In this document: positions 51,572-59,064 of the stretch, piece by piece
Numbering within the stretch: the stretch's first letter is position 1
Layout: every line of letters begins with the position of its first letter
Assembly (NCBI GenBank): GCA_020845475.1
Contig: JADLFN010000016.1
Location: forward strand, 1 to 64,000
Direction of reading: 5' to 3'
Length of the DNA: 64,000 bases
Origin: Planctomycetota bacterium
GTDB lineage: Bacteria; Planctomycetota; UBA8742; UBA2392
Position numbers and translations under genes: made by a program
The notes under the pieces: model-generated
The model's input: the letters and a program-made list of their open reading frames with translations, nothing else
Databases searched by the model: none
Told to the model about the DNA's origin: nothing

Positions 51572-52509
51572 TTCAGGCGCTGCTTGAAATCTTCGATAGT
51601 GGCGCGCAGGCCCGCACCCAACCCCACCTTGGGCTCAAAGCGCAGGTGCCGTTTGGCGCGTGCGATATCGGGGCAGCGGCGCCCCGGGTCGTCCTGTGGC
51701 AGCGGGCGCTCGACGGTGACCAGCTTGCGGCCGGTGAGCTCGCACACAATACGCGCGAGCTCGGCGATGGTGATCTCGTTGGGGTTGCCCAGGTTGTGCG
51801 GCTCGTGGCACTGCTCGCCCTCGTACTCCATGAGCGCGACGAGCCCGTCCACAAGGTCGCTGACATAGCAGAAGCTGCGCGTCTGGCGGCCATCGCCGTA
51901 GATCGTGAGATCCTCGCCGCGCAGGGCCTGCGTCACGAAGTTGCTCACGACGCGGCCGTCGTCAAAGGCCATCTTGGGGCCGTAGGTGTTGAAGATGCGC
52001 GCGATGCGCGTATTGACTTTGTTCTGGCGGTGGTAGTCCATCATCAGCGTTTCGGCGACGCGCTTGCCTTCGTCGTAACAGGCGCGCGGGCCAAGCTGGT
52101 TGACGTTGCCGCGGTATTCCTCGCGCTGCGGGTGCTCGGTCGGGTCGCCGTAGGTTTCGCTGGTGCTGGCCAGCAGAATGCGCGCCCCCGTGCGTTTGCT
52201 GAGGCCCAGCATGTTGAGCGTGCCGACGACGTTGGTCTTGATCGTCTTGACGGGGTTGAACTGGTAATGCACCGGGCTTGCCGGGCAGGCGAGGTGAAAG
52301 ATGCGATCGACTTCGAGCAGGATGGGCTCAACGACATCGTGGCGGATGAGTTCAAAACGCTCGCGGTTCTCAAGCAGATGGCGGACGTTGTCCTTGCTGC
52401 CGGTGAAGAAATTGTCGAGGCAGAGCACCTCGTGGCCGTCCTTGAGCAGCCGCTCGCAAAGGTGGCTGCCAATGAAACCCGCGCCGCCGGTGACCAGAGT
52501 TTTCGCCAT
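51568..52509 (-). CDS. UDP-glucuronate decarboxylase (UDP-xylose synthase)
   Basis: A 313-residue extended SDR enzyme making UDP-xylose from UDP-glucuronate. NAD site GGAGFIG at residues 8-14, catalytic TSETYGDP and Tyr145-x3-Lys149 ([10 protein letters not shown]). [24 protein letters not shown] and [15 protein letters not shown] separate this subgroup from plain epimerases. It indicates that the glycan made here contains xylose or a derivative. No UDP-glucose dehydrogenase gene is present, so glucuronate must come from elsewhere. Confidence 0.93.
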   Translation of the reverse strand: MAKTLVTGGAGFIGSHLCERLLKDGHEVLCLDNFFTGSKDNVRHLLENRERFELIRHDVVEPILLEVDRIFHLACPASPVHYQFNPVKTIKTNVVGTLNMLGLSKRTGARILLASTSETYGDPTEHPQREEYRGNVNQLGPRACYDEGKRVAETLMMDYHRQNKVNTRIARIFNTYGPKMAFDDGRVVSNFVTQALRGEDLTIYGDGRQTRSFCYVSDLVDGLVALMEYEGEQCHEPHNLGNPNEITIAELARIVCELTGRKLVTVERPLPQDDPGRRCPDIARAKRHLRFEPKVGLGAGLRATIEDFKQRLK

Positions 52510-52533
52510 AGACCAATTATTGAATGCCCGCGC

Positions 52534-53469
52534 TCATTTACCAATGGAATGCCGCAGCCATTCTACGGTGCGCGCAATGCCCTCATCCAGCGCAATGCGC
52601 GGCTCGAATGCCAGCCATTGGCGCGCGCGGGTGATATCGGCGTGGCTGGCGCGGATGTCGCCGCGGCGCTCGGGCTGGTGCTGCACCTGCGCGGGCCTGC
52701 CGGCCGCCCGTGAAATGAGCTTGATCAACTCGTTGATCGTCGCGGCTTGGCCGCTGGCGACATTGATGGGCGCGCCCGCAAAGGCGCGGCGTGAATCCAG
52801 CGCGCGCAGAATCGCATCCACGGCGTCGCTCACGTAAAGGAAATCGCGCGTCTGGTTGCCGTCGCCGTAGATCGTGACCGGCTCTCCGCGCAGCACGCGC
52901 CAAGCGAAAATCGGCACCGCCGCGGCATAGGCCGAATCGGCGCGCTGGCCCGGCCCATACAGGTTGAAAAACCGCAGTGCGACGCCATCCACTTTTGGCG
53001 CGGCCTGGCGCAGGTGCACTTCACTGGCGAGTTTGGCCTGCGCGTAGGGGCTTTTCGGGGCTGGGGCTGCATCCTCGTGTACGGGCAACTCTTTGGTATC
53101 GCCGTAGATGCTCGAACTCGACGCCAGAACAAAACGGGCGACCAGGCGTTCCGAAGCGGCGCGCAGTAGGGCGAGCGTGGATTGCTCAGTGTCGCGCTGG
53201 GCCTGAGCTGGGTCAGCCAGCGAGCGAGGCACGCTGGAAAACGCGGCCAGGTGAACAATCGCGTTCACGTTGCGGCACAGGCGCGAGCATTGAGCTTTGT
53301 CGGCGACGTCAGCTTCATCAAGCGTAAAATTCGGGTGCGAAGGCAACGCCTCACGCGCGCTGGCGGAAAAATTGTCCACGCCAAGTACGGCGTCGCCTCG
53401 CGCCAGCAACGCGGCACAAAGGTGGCGGCCTATGAAACCGGCCGCGCCGGTGACGAGTATCGTGCGCAT
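52534..53469 (-). CDS. NAD-dependent nucleotide-sugar epimerase (GalE/UDP-sugar 4-epimerase type)
   Basis: A 311-residue extended SDR. GAAGFIG at the N-terminus, SSSSIYGD and YAQAK as the Ser/Tyr/Lys triad, FFNLYGPGQ, and TIYGDGNQTRDFLYVSDAVD. Resembles WbpP/GalE-like 4-epimerases. Could convert UDP-GlcNAc/GalNAc or UDP-xylose/arabinose. Upstream of the decarboxylase by 24 bases, in the same direction. A tandem repeat arm sits directly before its ATG. Confidence 0.88.
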   Translation of the reverse strand: MRTILVTGAAGFIGRHLCAALLARGDAVLGVDNFSASAREALPSHPNFTLDEADVADKAQCSRLCRNVNAIVHLAAFSSVPRSLADPAQAQRDTEQSTLALLRAASERLVARFVLASSSSIYGDTKELPVHEDAAPAPKSPYAQAKLASEVHLRQAAPKVDGVALRFFNLYGPGQRADSAYAAAVPIFAWRVLRGEPVTIYGDGNQTRDFLYVSDAVDAILRALDSRRAFAGAPINVASGQAATINELIKLISRAAGRPAQVQHQPERRGDIRASHADITRARQWLAFEPRIALDEGIARTVEWLRHSIGK

Positions 53470-53473
53470 GGGG

Positions 53474-53506
53474 TTCAGTTATCAGTTTTCATTTATCAGT
53501 AATCAA
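53474..53506. repeat. TTATCAGT-type tandem repeat arm
   Basis: About four 7-9 bp units of TTATCAGT/TAATCA between the epimerase ATG and the GT4 stop. Only one arm is visible. It ends four bases before the epimerase start codon. Confidence 0.75.
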
Positions 53507-53522
53507 TGGCCGCGTCCGTGGC

Positions 53523-54872
53523 TCAAACACTCCACGCAGCGATCAAGGGCGAGCGGTCGAACCGGATTGAAGCGGGTTTGTTTTCGATGGCGTGTTTGAT
53601 CGCCGCCATGTAGGCGCGGGCGCATTTTTCCCATGACAGTTCACGCGCACGGAGTCGAGCTTCGTCCGCTTGATGCGCCATCAAAGAGTTACTGGCTGGA
53701 TCATCAATCATATCGCCCAACGCCTCAACGAGGTCCCCCAAAACTGCCGTTTCATCGACGTCTGGAAGACCATTCATCCGGACACATTCGGCGGTGTTGC
53801 GGAAGGGTTGATCAAATCGAACTTGCGTTGCAAGGGCACTGGCAGGCTGATACAGACCGCGCTCTCTTAGCTCTTGGAAACCCTCTCCAAGAGCTGCCTT
53901 CAGTTCATTTGTGAGGCCGTTCTCATCTCCATGACTTGGATTTCCGTAAAGCACTTCCTTTGTCGCCCCTGCTTCGCTGGTGAGCACAGGCAAGCCCGCG
54001 GCCAGGGCCTCCAAGAAAGCGTTGCCGCAGACTTCAAAATAGAGCGGGAACAACACGAAGAAGCTGGCGTTGCGGTAGAGCCAGCGCAGGCGTGGGCCTT
54101 CGACGATTCCCGGCAGATGTACGCGACCGACCAGCCCGTGGCGCACGATGTCGCTTTCGAGTTCGGCACGGGCGGGGCCTTCGCCTGCGATCACGAGTTG
54201 CCACGGCTTGCTGCGCAACTCGGCCAGCGCGCGCAGGACAACGTGATGGCCCTTGGGGCGGCGCAACATACCCACACTCAGCAGCAGCGGCACTCCTTGC
54301 TGCAATCTCACTTCGGGCAGCGGCTCGACTTCGCCCTCGTGCTCGCGCGGGTCGCAGCCATTGAGCACACCAATGGCATTTTCTGGCACGCTCGCACCAA
54401 GGCGCCAATACCACGCGATGCATGCTGAATTCGACAACGCCACAAAAGCGTTGCACTGCTCCGTGAGTTTTTTGGCCAGCTTGTACTTGGGGTGGCCGAT
54501 GGGCTCGGCGAGATAGCTTCGGGGGTTGAGCACAAACGGCACGCCGTGTTTGGCGCGAAAGCGCAGCGCAGCCGCGCCTGCCTCCAAACCCATGGCGAGC
54601 ACGACGTCGATTTCTTCCTCCTTGTGCAGCGTCGCCAGCTCGCGCGCAAAGAAACGCGGGCGGCCGATTTTCACCGGTATCAGTTTCCATGTATAGCGGC
54701 GCAGGCGGGCCGGCCTTGAGCCGGTCCAGGGCTGGTCTTCTGTCTTGGGGGCAATGCCGATCAAACTCACGCGATGGCCCAGCTCAAGCATGGCCTCGGC
54801 CAATTCCACGCATGCCTTGCGCGGCCCGCTGGGCGATTTGTGAAAATGCTCGCTGAGAAAGCAAATGTGCAT
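53523..54872 (-). CDS. Glycosyltransferase family 4 (GT-B)
   Basis: A 449-residue retaining glycosyltransferase. The N-terminal domain (MHICFLSEHFHKSPSGPRKACVELAE) and the C-terminal site (LSVGMLRRPKGHHVVLRAL, LVIAGEGPARAELE, and the Ex7E block NAFLEALAAGLPVLTSEAGATKE) are standard for GT4. About 60 extra residues at the C-terminus. It extends the glycan in the cytoplasm together with the neighbouring GT2 and GT9 enzymes. Head of the minus-strand run that ends with GT2 paralogue 4. Confidence 0.92.
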   Translation of the reverse strand: MHICFLSEHFHKSPSGPRKACVELAEAMLELGHRVSLIGIAPKTEDQPWTGSRPARLRRYTWKLIPVKIGRPRFFARELATLHKEEEIDVVLAMGLEAGAAALRFRAKHGVPFVLNPRSYLAEPIGHPKYKLAKKLTEQCNAFVALSNSACIAWYWRLGASVPENAIGVLNGCDPREHEGEVEPLPEVRLQQGVPLLLSVGMLRRPKGHHVVLRALAELRSKPWQLVIAGEGPARAELESDIVRHGLVGRVHLPGIVEGPRLRWLYRNASFFVLFPLYFEVCGNAFLEALAAGLPVLTSEAGATKEVLYGNPSHGDENGLTNELKAALGEGFQELRERGLYQPASALATQVRFDQPFRNTAECVRMNGLPDVDETAVLGDLVEALGDMIDDPASNSLMAHQADEARLRARELSWEKCARAYMAAIKHAIENKPASIRFDRSPLIAAWSV

Positions 54873-54962
54873 GTGGGCTGGCTCTCGTCAAACCCGAAAA
54901 ACGCGGGTTTGCCGGGGACTGCCTTCGGTTATATATTCCGCCCACCTCGTATCGAGAACACC

Positions 54963-55757
54963 ATGTCTGACGCCTCAGAACGCGCAGTTGCCACCGCCCA
55001 GGGCAGTGTCCGCCTCAAGATCAGGCGCCAGGACACGCCCGAGAGCTCGCCTTACTGGGAAGAGTTCACCGTTCCCTATGTGAAGAACATGAACGTGATC
55101 TCGGCGCTTCAGCACGTGCAGCGCAACCCCAAGACCGTCAACGGCAAGGAAGTCGCGCCCGTGGTGTGGGACTGCAACTGCCTCGAAGAAGTCTGCGGCG
55201 CCTGCACCATGAACATCAATGGCCGCGTGCGCCAGTCGTGCAGCGCGCTGATTGACGATCCCACCGTGGGCCGCGAAATCACGCTCGAGCCCATGGAGAA
55301 GTTTCCCGTCAAGCGCGACCTGTGGGTTGACCGTTCGCGCATTTTCAAGGACCTCAAGCGCGCCAAGGCCTGGATCAACATTGACGGCACTTACGACCTG
55401 GGCCCCGGGCCGCGCTATTCCGAGAAGTTGCAGGAGTGGCGCTATAAGTTCAGCGAATGCATGTCCTGCGGCTGCTGCATGGAGGCCTGCCCGCAATACA
55501 CTAAGGAGGGCGATTTCATCGGCGCCGCGATCATTGGCCAGACCGTGCTGTTCAACGAGCACCCCACGGGCCGCCTCAACGCCGCTGAACGCCTGGACGC
55601 CACCATGGGCCGCGGCGGTTTGAATGAGTGCGGCAACGCGCAGAACTGCGTGGAGGTTTGCCCCAAGCACATCCCGCTGACGGAGGCCATAGCCTCGCTG
55701 GGCAGGCAGCAAACGCTGCACATGCTCAAGAAGCTGTTTGGCGGCGCGCGGGTTTAG
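54963..55757 (+). CDS. sdhB: Succinate dehydrogenase / fumarate reductase iron-sulfur subunit
   Basis: A 264-residue electron-transfer subunit. The [2Fe-2S] ligands are Cys73, Cys78, Cys81 and Cys93 (CLEEVCGACTMNINGR). The [4Fe-4S] and [3Fe-4S] ligands are Cys166, Cys169, Cys172, Cys176 (CMSCGCCMEACP) and Cys223, Cys229, Cys233 (NECGNAQNCVEVCP). The ATG at 54963 is preferred; the upstream frame is antisense to the GT4 gene. It should partner the SdhA at 608-2647, although the genes are 52 kb apart and neither has sdhC beside it. Confidence 0.95.
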   Translation: MSDASERAVATAQGSVRLKIRRQDTPESSPYWEEFTVPYVKNMNVISALQHVQRNPKTVNGKEVAPVVWDCNCLEEVCGACTMNINGRVRQSCSALIDDPTVGREITLEPMEKFPVKRDLWVDRSRIFKDLKRAKAWINIDGTYDLGPGPRYSEKLQEWRYKFSECMSCGCCMEACPQYTKEGDFIGAAIIGQTVLFNEHPTGRLNAAERLDATMGRGGLNECGNAQNCVEVCPKHIPLTEAIASLGRQQTLHMLKKLFGGARV

Positions 55758-55772
55758 GATTCCATAACGTTT

Positions 55773-55801
55773 ACAGGGGCGATGATGGATGTCGCCCCTG
55801 T
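55773..55801. terminator. Perfect hairpin ACAGGGGCGA / TCGCCCCTGT after sdhB
   Basis: A 10-bp perfect stem with loop TGATGGATG, 15 bases after the sdhB stop, followed by GCAATTTTCG. It can act as a terminator for sdhB. The AGGGGCGA/TCGCCCCT stem is identical to the hairpin at 40374-40397, so it is also a dispersed repeat. Confidence 0.75.
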
Positions 55802-55828
55802 GCAATTTTCGCTACGCATGTGCTGGTG

Positions 55829-56587
55829 TTACTTCCGCCGGTCCTCATCGACCTTGATTGAACCGAGGAAATCGCGCACGCTGCGCTCGACTGAGTTGAC
55901 GCGAAACACGTTGTCCACGATCAATGTCTTGTGGGCATCCGCCCCTTGGCCGGGCTTGAAGATCAGACGGCCGCCGCCGAAAATCAGCCACTCCAGTAAG
56001 TCGGGGATTTCCTTCTCAACGCTCATCTGCAGCGTGGCGTACTGGCGCTCGTCGCCCAGCAAGCCGTGCTTGTGCATCAGGCGATTGGGCTCAAGCACCC
56101 AGTAATCAAAGCGCGTGGCCAGGAATGCAAACAGGAACATGATCGCGTAGATCACGCTGATCGCGAGGTAGAAATTCTGATCGAGCGCGAGTTTGGCGTT
56201 GGCGAAGAAGCGGTAGATCGCCTTGTAGATTTCAACGCCGCCCTGGATTTCCCAGATGTAAAGACCGAGCAGGATCACGGCCACGGAGGCAAACACGGCC
56301 ACGATGTTGCCGCGCCCGAAATCAAACGTTTGCACGACCAGGCTGAACAAGAACACGATCATCCACCACAGGCCCAGCGCCTCGGCAGACACCACGCCCG
56401 TATCCGCCCACCAGCCGCCGCCGAGGAAGTAGAACACGACCGATGTCAACACCAGCGGCCACTGGAGAATGACCTTGGGCCAGGGATGAATCACGATGCG
56501 CTCGATGGCCCGTGGGCGCGTCTGCTCCAGCGCTTTGGCAACAGGGATGTCTTTCTGCTCAGCGGGCTTGGGGGTGTCATCGGCCAT
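55829..56587 (-). CDS. Four-helix membrane protein with a PH-like C-terminal domain, unknown function
   Basis: A 252-residue protein. Hydrophobic segments near residues 42-60, 68-86, 93-112 and 140-160 (VVFYFLGGGWWADTG, WMIVFLFSLVVQTF, AVFASVAVILLGLYIW, FYLAISVIYAIMFLFAFLA). The cytosolic end YWVLEPNRLMHKHGLLGDERQY...RLIFKPG and HKTLIVDNVFRVN has the strand pattern of bacterial PH-like domains, though this is a weak call. Sits with the next two genes, all minus-strand and all envelope-directed. Confidence 0.75.
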   Translation of the reverse strand: MADDTPKPAEQKDIPVAKALEQTRPRAIERIVIHPWPKVILQWPLVLTSVVFYFLGGGWWADTGVVSAEALGLWWMIVFLFSLVVQTFDFGRGNIVAVFASVAVILLGLYIWEIQGGVEIYKAIYRFFANAKLALDQNFYLAISVIYAIMFLFAFLATRFDYWVLEPNRLMHKHGLLGDERQYATLQMSVEKEIPDLLEWLIFGGGRLIFKPGQGADAHKTLIVDNVFRVNSVERSVRDFLGSIKVDEDRRK

Positions 56588-56637
56588 GGGATTGCTCCAG
56601 TGTTCGCGCGAAGTCTAGCGGGCGCAGTTAGCGTAAG

Positions 56638-57918
56638 CTACTGCGCTTTGCGCACGCGCAAAATCGCGATATCGGCGAAGTCGCGCATCAGGCCCAGTTG
56701 CTTTTCGTCGGGGCGCAAAGCCTCGATCAACGCCTTGAAGGCCTTGATCTGGACGCGGCCATACTTGATGCACTCCTGCGTCTTCAGCATGCCGATTTCC
56801 GCTTCAGTGCGCGGGTCAAGCAGCGGGCCGCAATCACTGAACCACGTATCCATGATGAAGCCCTGGGCCGCGACGAGATCCTTGTTGATGCCCATCTCCT
56901 TGGAGAACTCGTCAATCAGCGTCGTGCGCACCTCCTCGAGTGTCGGCCTGTAAACCGGCGCAAGGTTCTGCACCAGCGCGAGGCTGGGCGAGTACATATC
57001 AAGCTGCATGTAGTCGTGCGTGGCGGGATCGATAACCACTTCGCGCTGGTCGGGCTGCAATAGCGCGATCATTCCGTCGTAGAACTTCTGCTTGAGTTCG
57101 AGTTCATCGACGACCTTCTCAAGTTTGAGCGTGCTCGCGTCGTAGCCCGCCTGCAGTTTGTCCCAGCCTGCTTCATACTCCTCGCCCAGCGTCACGACCT
57201 GCTTGGTCTGGGCTTCACTCAGCGGCTTGCCCGCCGCTTGAAGCGCCGCTGCGATCATGTTGGCGGTGTTGATCGGGTGAACGAACTCGCCATTGGCCGA
57301 CATATGCGTGGGCAACTTGCGCAGCACCTTCACGTAGTAGTCGATCAGCTTCTGGTTGTGCTTCTGGATGTTCTTCATCGATTCCGGCGAGGGCTCTTTG
57401 CCTTCCTTGCGCGCGGCCAGGATTTCACCGAGCGACTTGATGATCTCGCCCATCGCAGCCGAGAGCTCGGGCCAGTTGGCCTCGCCCACTTCCTTCACCT
57501 CGCCCGCCTTGCCCCACGAAATCGGCGCTTTCTTGGCCGGCGGGGCGGCGCTCCCTTTCTTGGCCTCTTCGACCTGCGCCTGCAAGTCGCTGACTTTCTT
57601 TTCCAGCTCGCCTACTTTCTTCTCGCGTTCCTCCAGTTTCGCGCGCGCGGCTTTCAGGTCTTCGTTCTGCTCATCGAGCATTTTGCGGCGCTCGTCGGTA
57701 CGCGCGGCCATGTCCGCGGCCTGCCGCGCTTTGTCGATGTCTTCGCCCGTGTACATCGGCTTGGGACCTGTCGGGCGCTCCGCGGGACGGTCGGCCGTTT
57801 CGCGCGGCTTGGACGGCACCGTGTGCTTGGGTTCAGGATCGGGTTTGGCAACCCATGCAATAGCCGCGCCCAGCAGTGCGCCAATGAGCGCACCCAGGAT
57901 GACACCTTTGATATCCAT
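56638..57918 (-). CDS. Membrane-anchored coiled-coil protein of unknown function
   Basis: A 426-residue protein. MDIKGVILGALIGALLGAAIAWVA is a Gly/Ala-rich helix that should anchor it in the inner membrane. Residues 60-130 form a charged coiled coil (MLDEQNEDLKAARAKLEERE, VGELEKKVSDLQAQVEEA). A mainly helical domain (about 150-426) follows, with no recognisable family. GAGAGTCAGTC precedes the ATG. It is probably exposed in the periplasm and cotranscribed with its neighbours. Confidence 0.8.
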   Translation of the reverse strand: MDIKGVILGALIGALLGAAIAWVAKPDPEPKHTVPSKPRETADRPAERPTGPKPMYTGEDIDKARQAADMAARTDERRKMLDEQNEDLKAARAKLEEREKKVGELEKKVSDLQAQVEEAKKGSAAPPAKKAPISWGKAGEVKEVGEANWPELSAAMGEIIKSLGEILAARKEGKEPSPESMKNIQKHNQKLIDYYVKVLRKLPTHMSANGEFVHPINTANMIAAALQAAGKPLSEAQTKQVVTLGEEYEAGWDKLQAGYDASTLKLEKVVDELELKQKFYDGMIALLQPDQREVVIDPATHDYMQLDMYSPSLALVQNLAPVYRPTLEEVRTTLIDEFSKEMGINKDLVAAQGFIMDTWFSDCGPLLDPRTEAEIGMLKTQECIKYGRVQIKAFKALIEALRPDEKQLGLMRDFADIAILRVRKAQ

Positions 57919-57951
57919 GACTGACTCTCCGCGCCCGCCCGCCCATGTCCG

Positions 57952-58920
57952 CTACTTTTTTGCTTCCTCGATCTTCTTCTTCAGGTCAATCAGCTCCTGG
58001 TTGCGCGCGTCCTTGTCCAGGCCGGCTTGGACCTTGGCCGTCGCTTCGTCGTACTTCTGCTGTTTGAAGTACCACTGGGCGTAGGCAACGTAGATATCGC
58101 CAAAGCGATCTTCCCACGTCATCTTTGATTGCAGTTCCAGCGCCTTGTCCAGATCTTTGGGCGCTTCGTTAAACTCCGGAAAGCCCTCGGGATAGTTGGC
58201 CTTGAAAGTGGCCATGAACGCGACGGCGTCGTAATAGTCCGGGTCGATCAACGTGGCTTTTTTGCTTTCCTTCAGAACATTGTTAGCCCAGATGCCCTGC
58301 TCGATGCCGGGTTTTACGTCGCGGAACTGGCTCATCAGGGCTTCAGCCAGCGCGAGCCGCAGCGTTTTATCTTCAGGATTCTCCGCCACCATCGCCTTGA
58401 GCTTGTCCACGACTTCCTTGCGCGTCTTGGCATCTACTTCCCACATCAGTTCCATGAACGCCTTGCGCGCTGCGGTGTCGCCCACGTTGGCATAGAAGCC
58501 CGGCAGCTTCTCGGCCAGCCTGGCCCTGGCTTCTTCGATCGCTTTGGCTTTTTCGGCGTCGGTTTTCTCCCGCGGCGGTTCGGCCTTGCCGGTGACGCCT
58601 TCAGCGCTTGTGGTTTCAGCCGGTTTGGCCGGCGCCAGTTCTTTGCGCAGAGCGGCTATGACGTCTTCGATTTCCTTCTTCAATTCTTCGCGCGTGACGC
58701 CGGCCTGCGCGGCCGGGGCCGCATCTCGCTTCCAGCCCTCCAGTGTTTTGCGCAGGTTCTGGTTTTCCGTGGCCAGCTTCTCGCGCTCGCCCTTCTCTTC
58801 TTCGGCGCGCGCCTCCATGGCCACGACGCGCTTTTCCAGCGCAACAACCTTGGAGTCATCCTGGGCGCCGCACCCGCACAGCCACAACGCCGGCATGCAC
58901 ATCACAAGCAGGTACTTCAT
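57952..58920 (-). CDS. Coiled-coil and TPR-like lipoprotein
   Basis: A 322-residue lipoprotein. The signal peptide ends in LWLCGC, with the lipidated Cys near residue 17. A coiled coil covers residues 25-70 (VVALEKRVVAMEARAEEE), then a Lys/Glu-rich linker, and TPR-like helices (LRLALAEALMSQFRDVKPG, VAYAQWYFKQQKYDEATAKVQAGLDKD) occupy the C-terminal half. AAAGGGGACGAC before the ATG is a good Shine-Dalgarno. Likely a scaffold at the inner or outer membrane; partners unknown. Confidence 0.82.
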   Translation of the reverse strand: MKYLLVMCMPALWLCGCGAQDDSKVVALEKRVVAMEARAEEEKGEREKLATENQNLRKTLEGWKRDAAPAAQAGVTREELKKEIEDVIAALRKELAPAKPAETTSAEGVTGKAEPPREKTDAEKAKAIEEARARLAEKLPGFYANVGDTAARKAFMELMWEVDAKTRKEVVDKLKAMVAENPEDKTLRLALAEALMSQFRDVKPGIEQGIWANNVLKESKKATLIDPDYYDAVAFMATFKANYPEGFPEFNEAPKDLDKALELQSKMTWEDRFGDIYVAYAQWYFKQQKYDEATAKVQAGLDKDARNQELIDLKKKIEEAKK

Positions 58921-59064
58921 GTCGTCCCCTTTGTGGTTCAGCAGAATGAACGTTACCCACTTGGTTCGCCTCGCGCCCCTGAATCTTTCACCCTGTTTGC
59001 TCCATTTTCACGGATGATTTGTAAAGCCCTACCATCGCGCGCCATCTCTCCCTAAATTGCCGCC

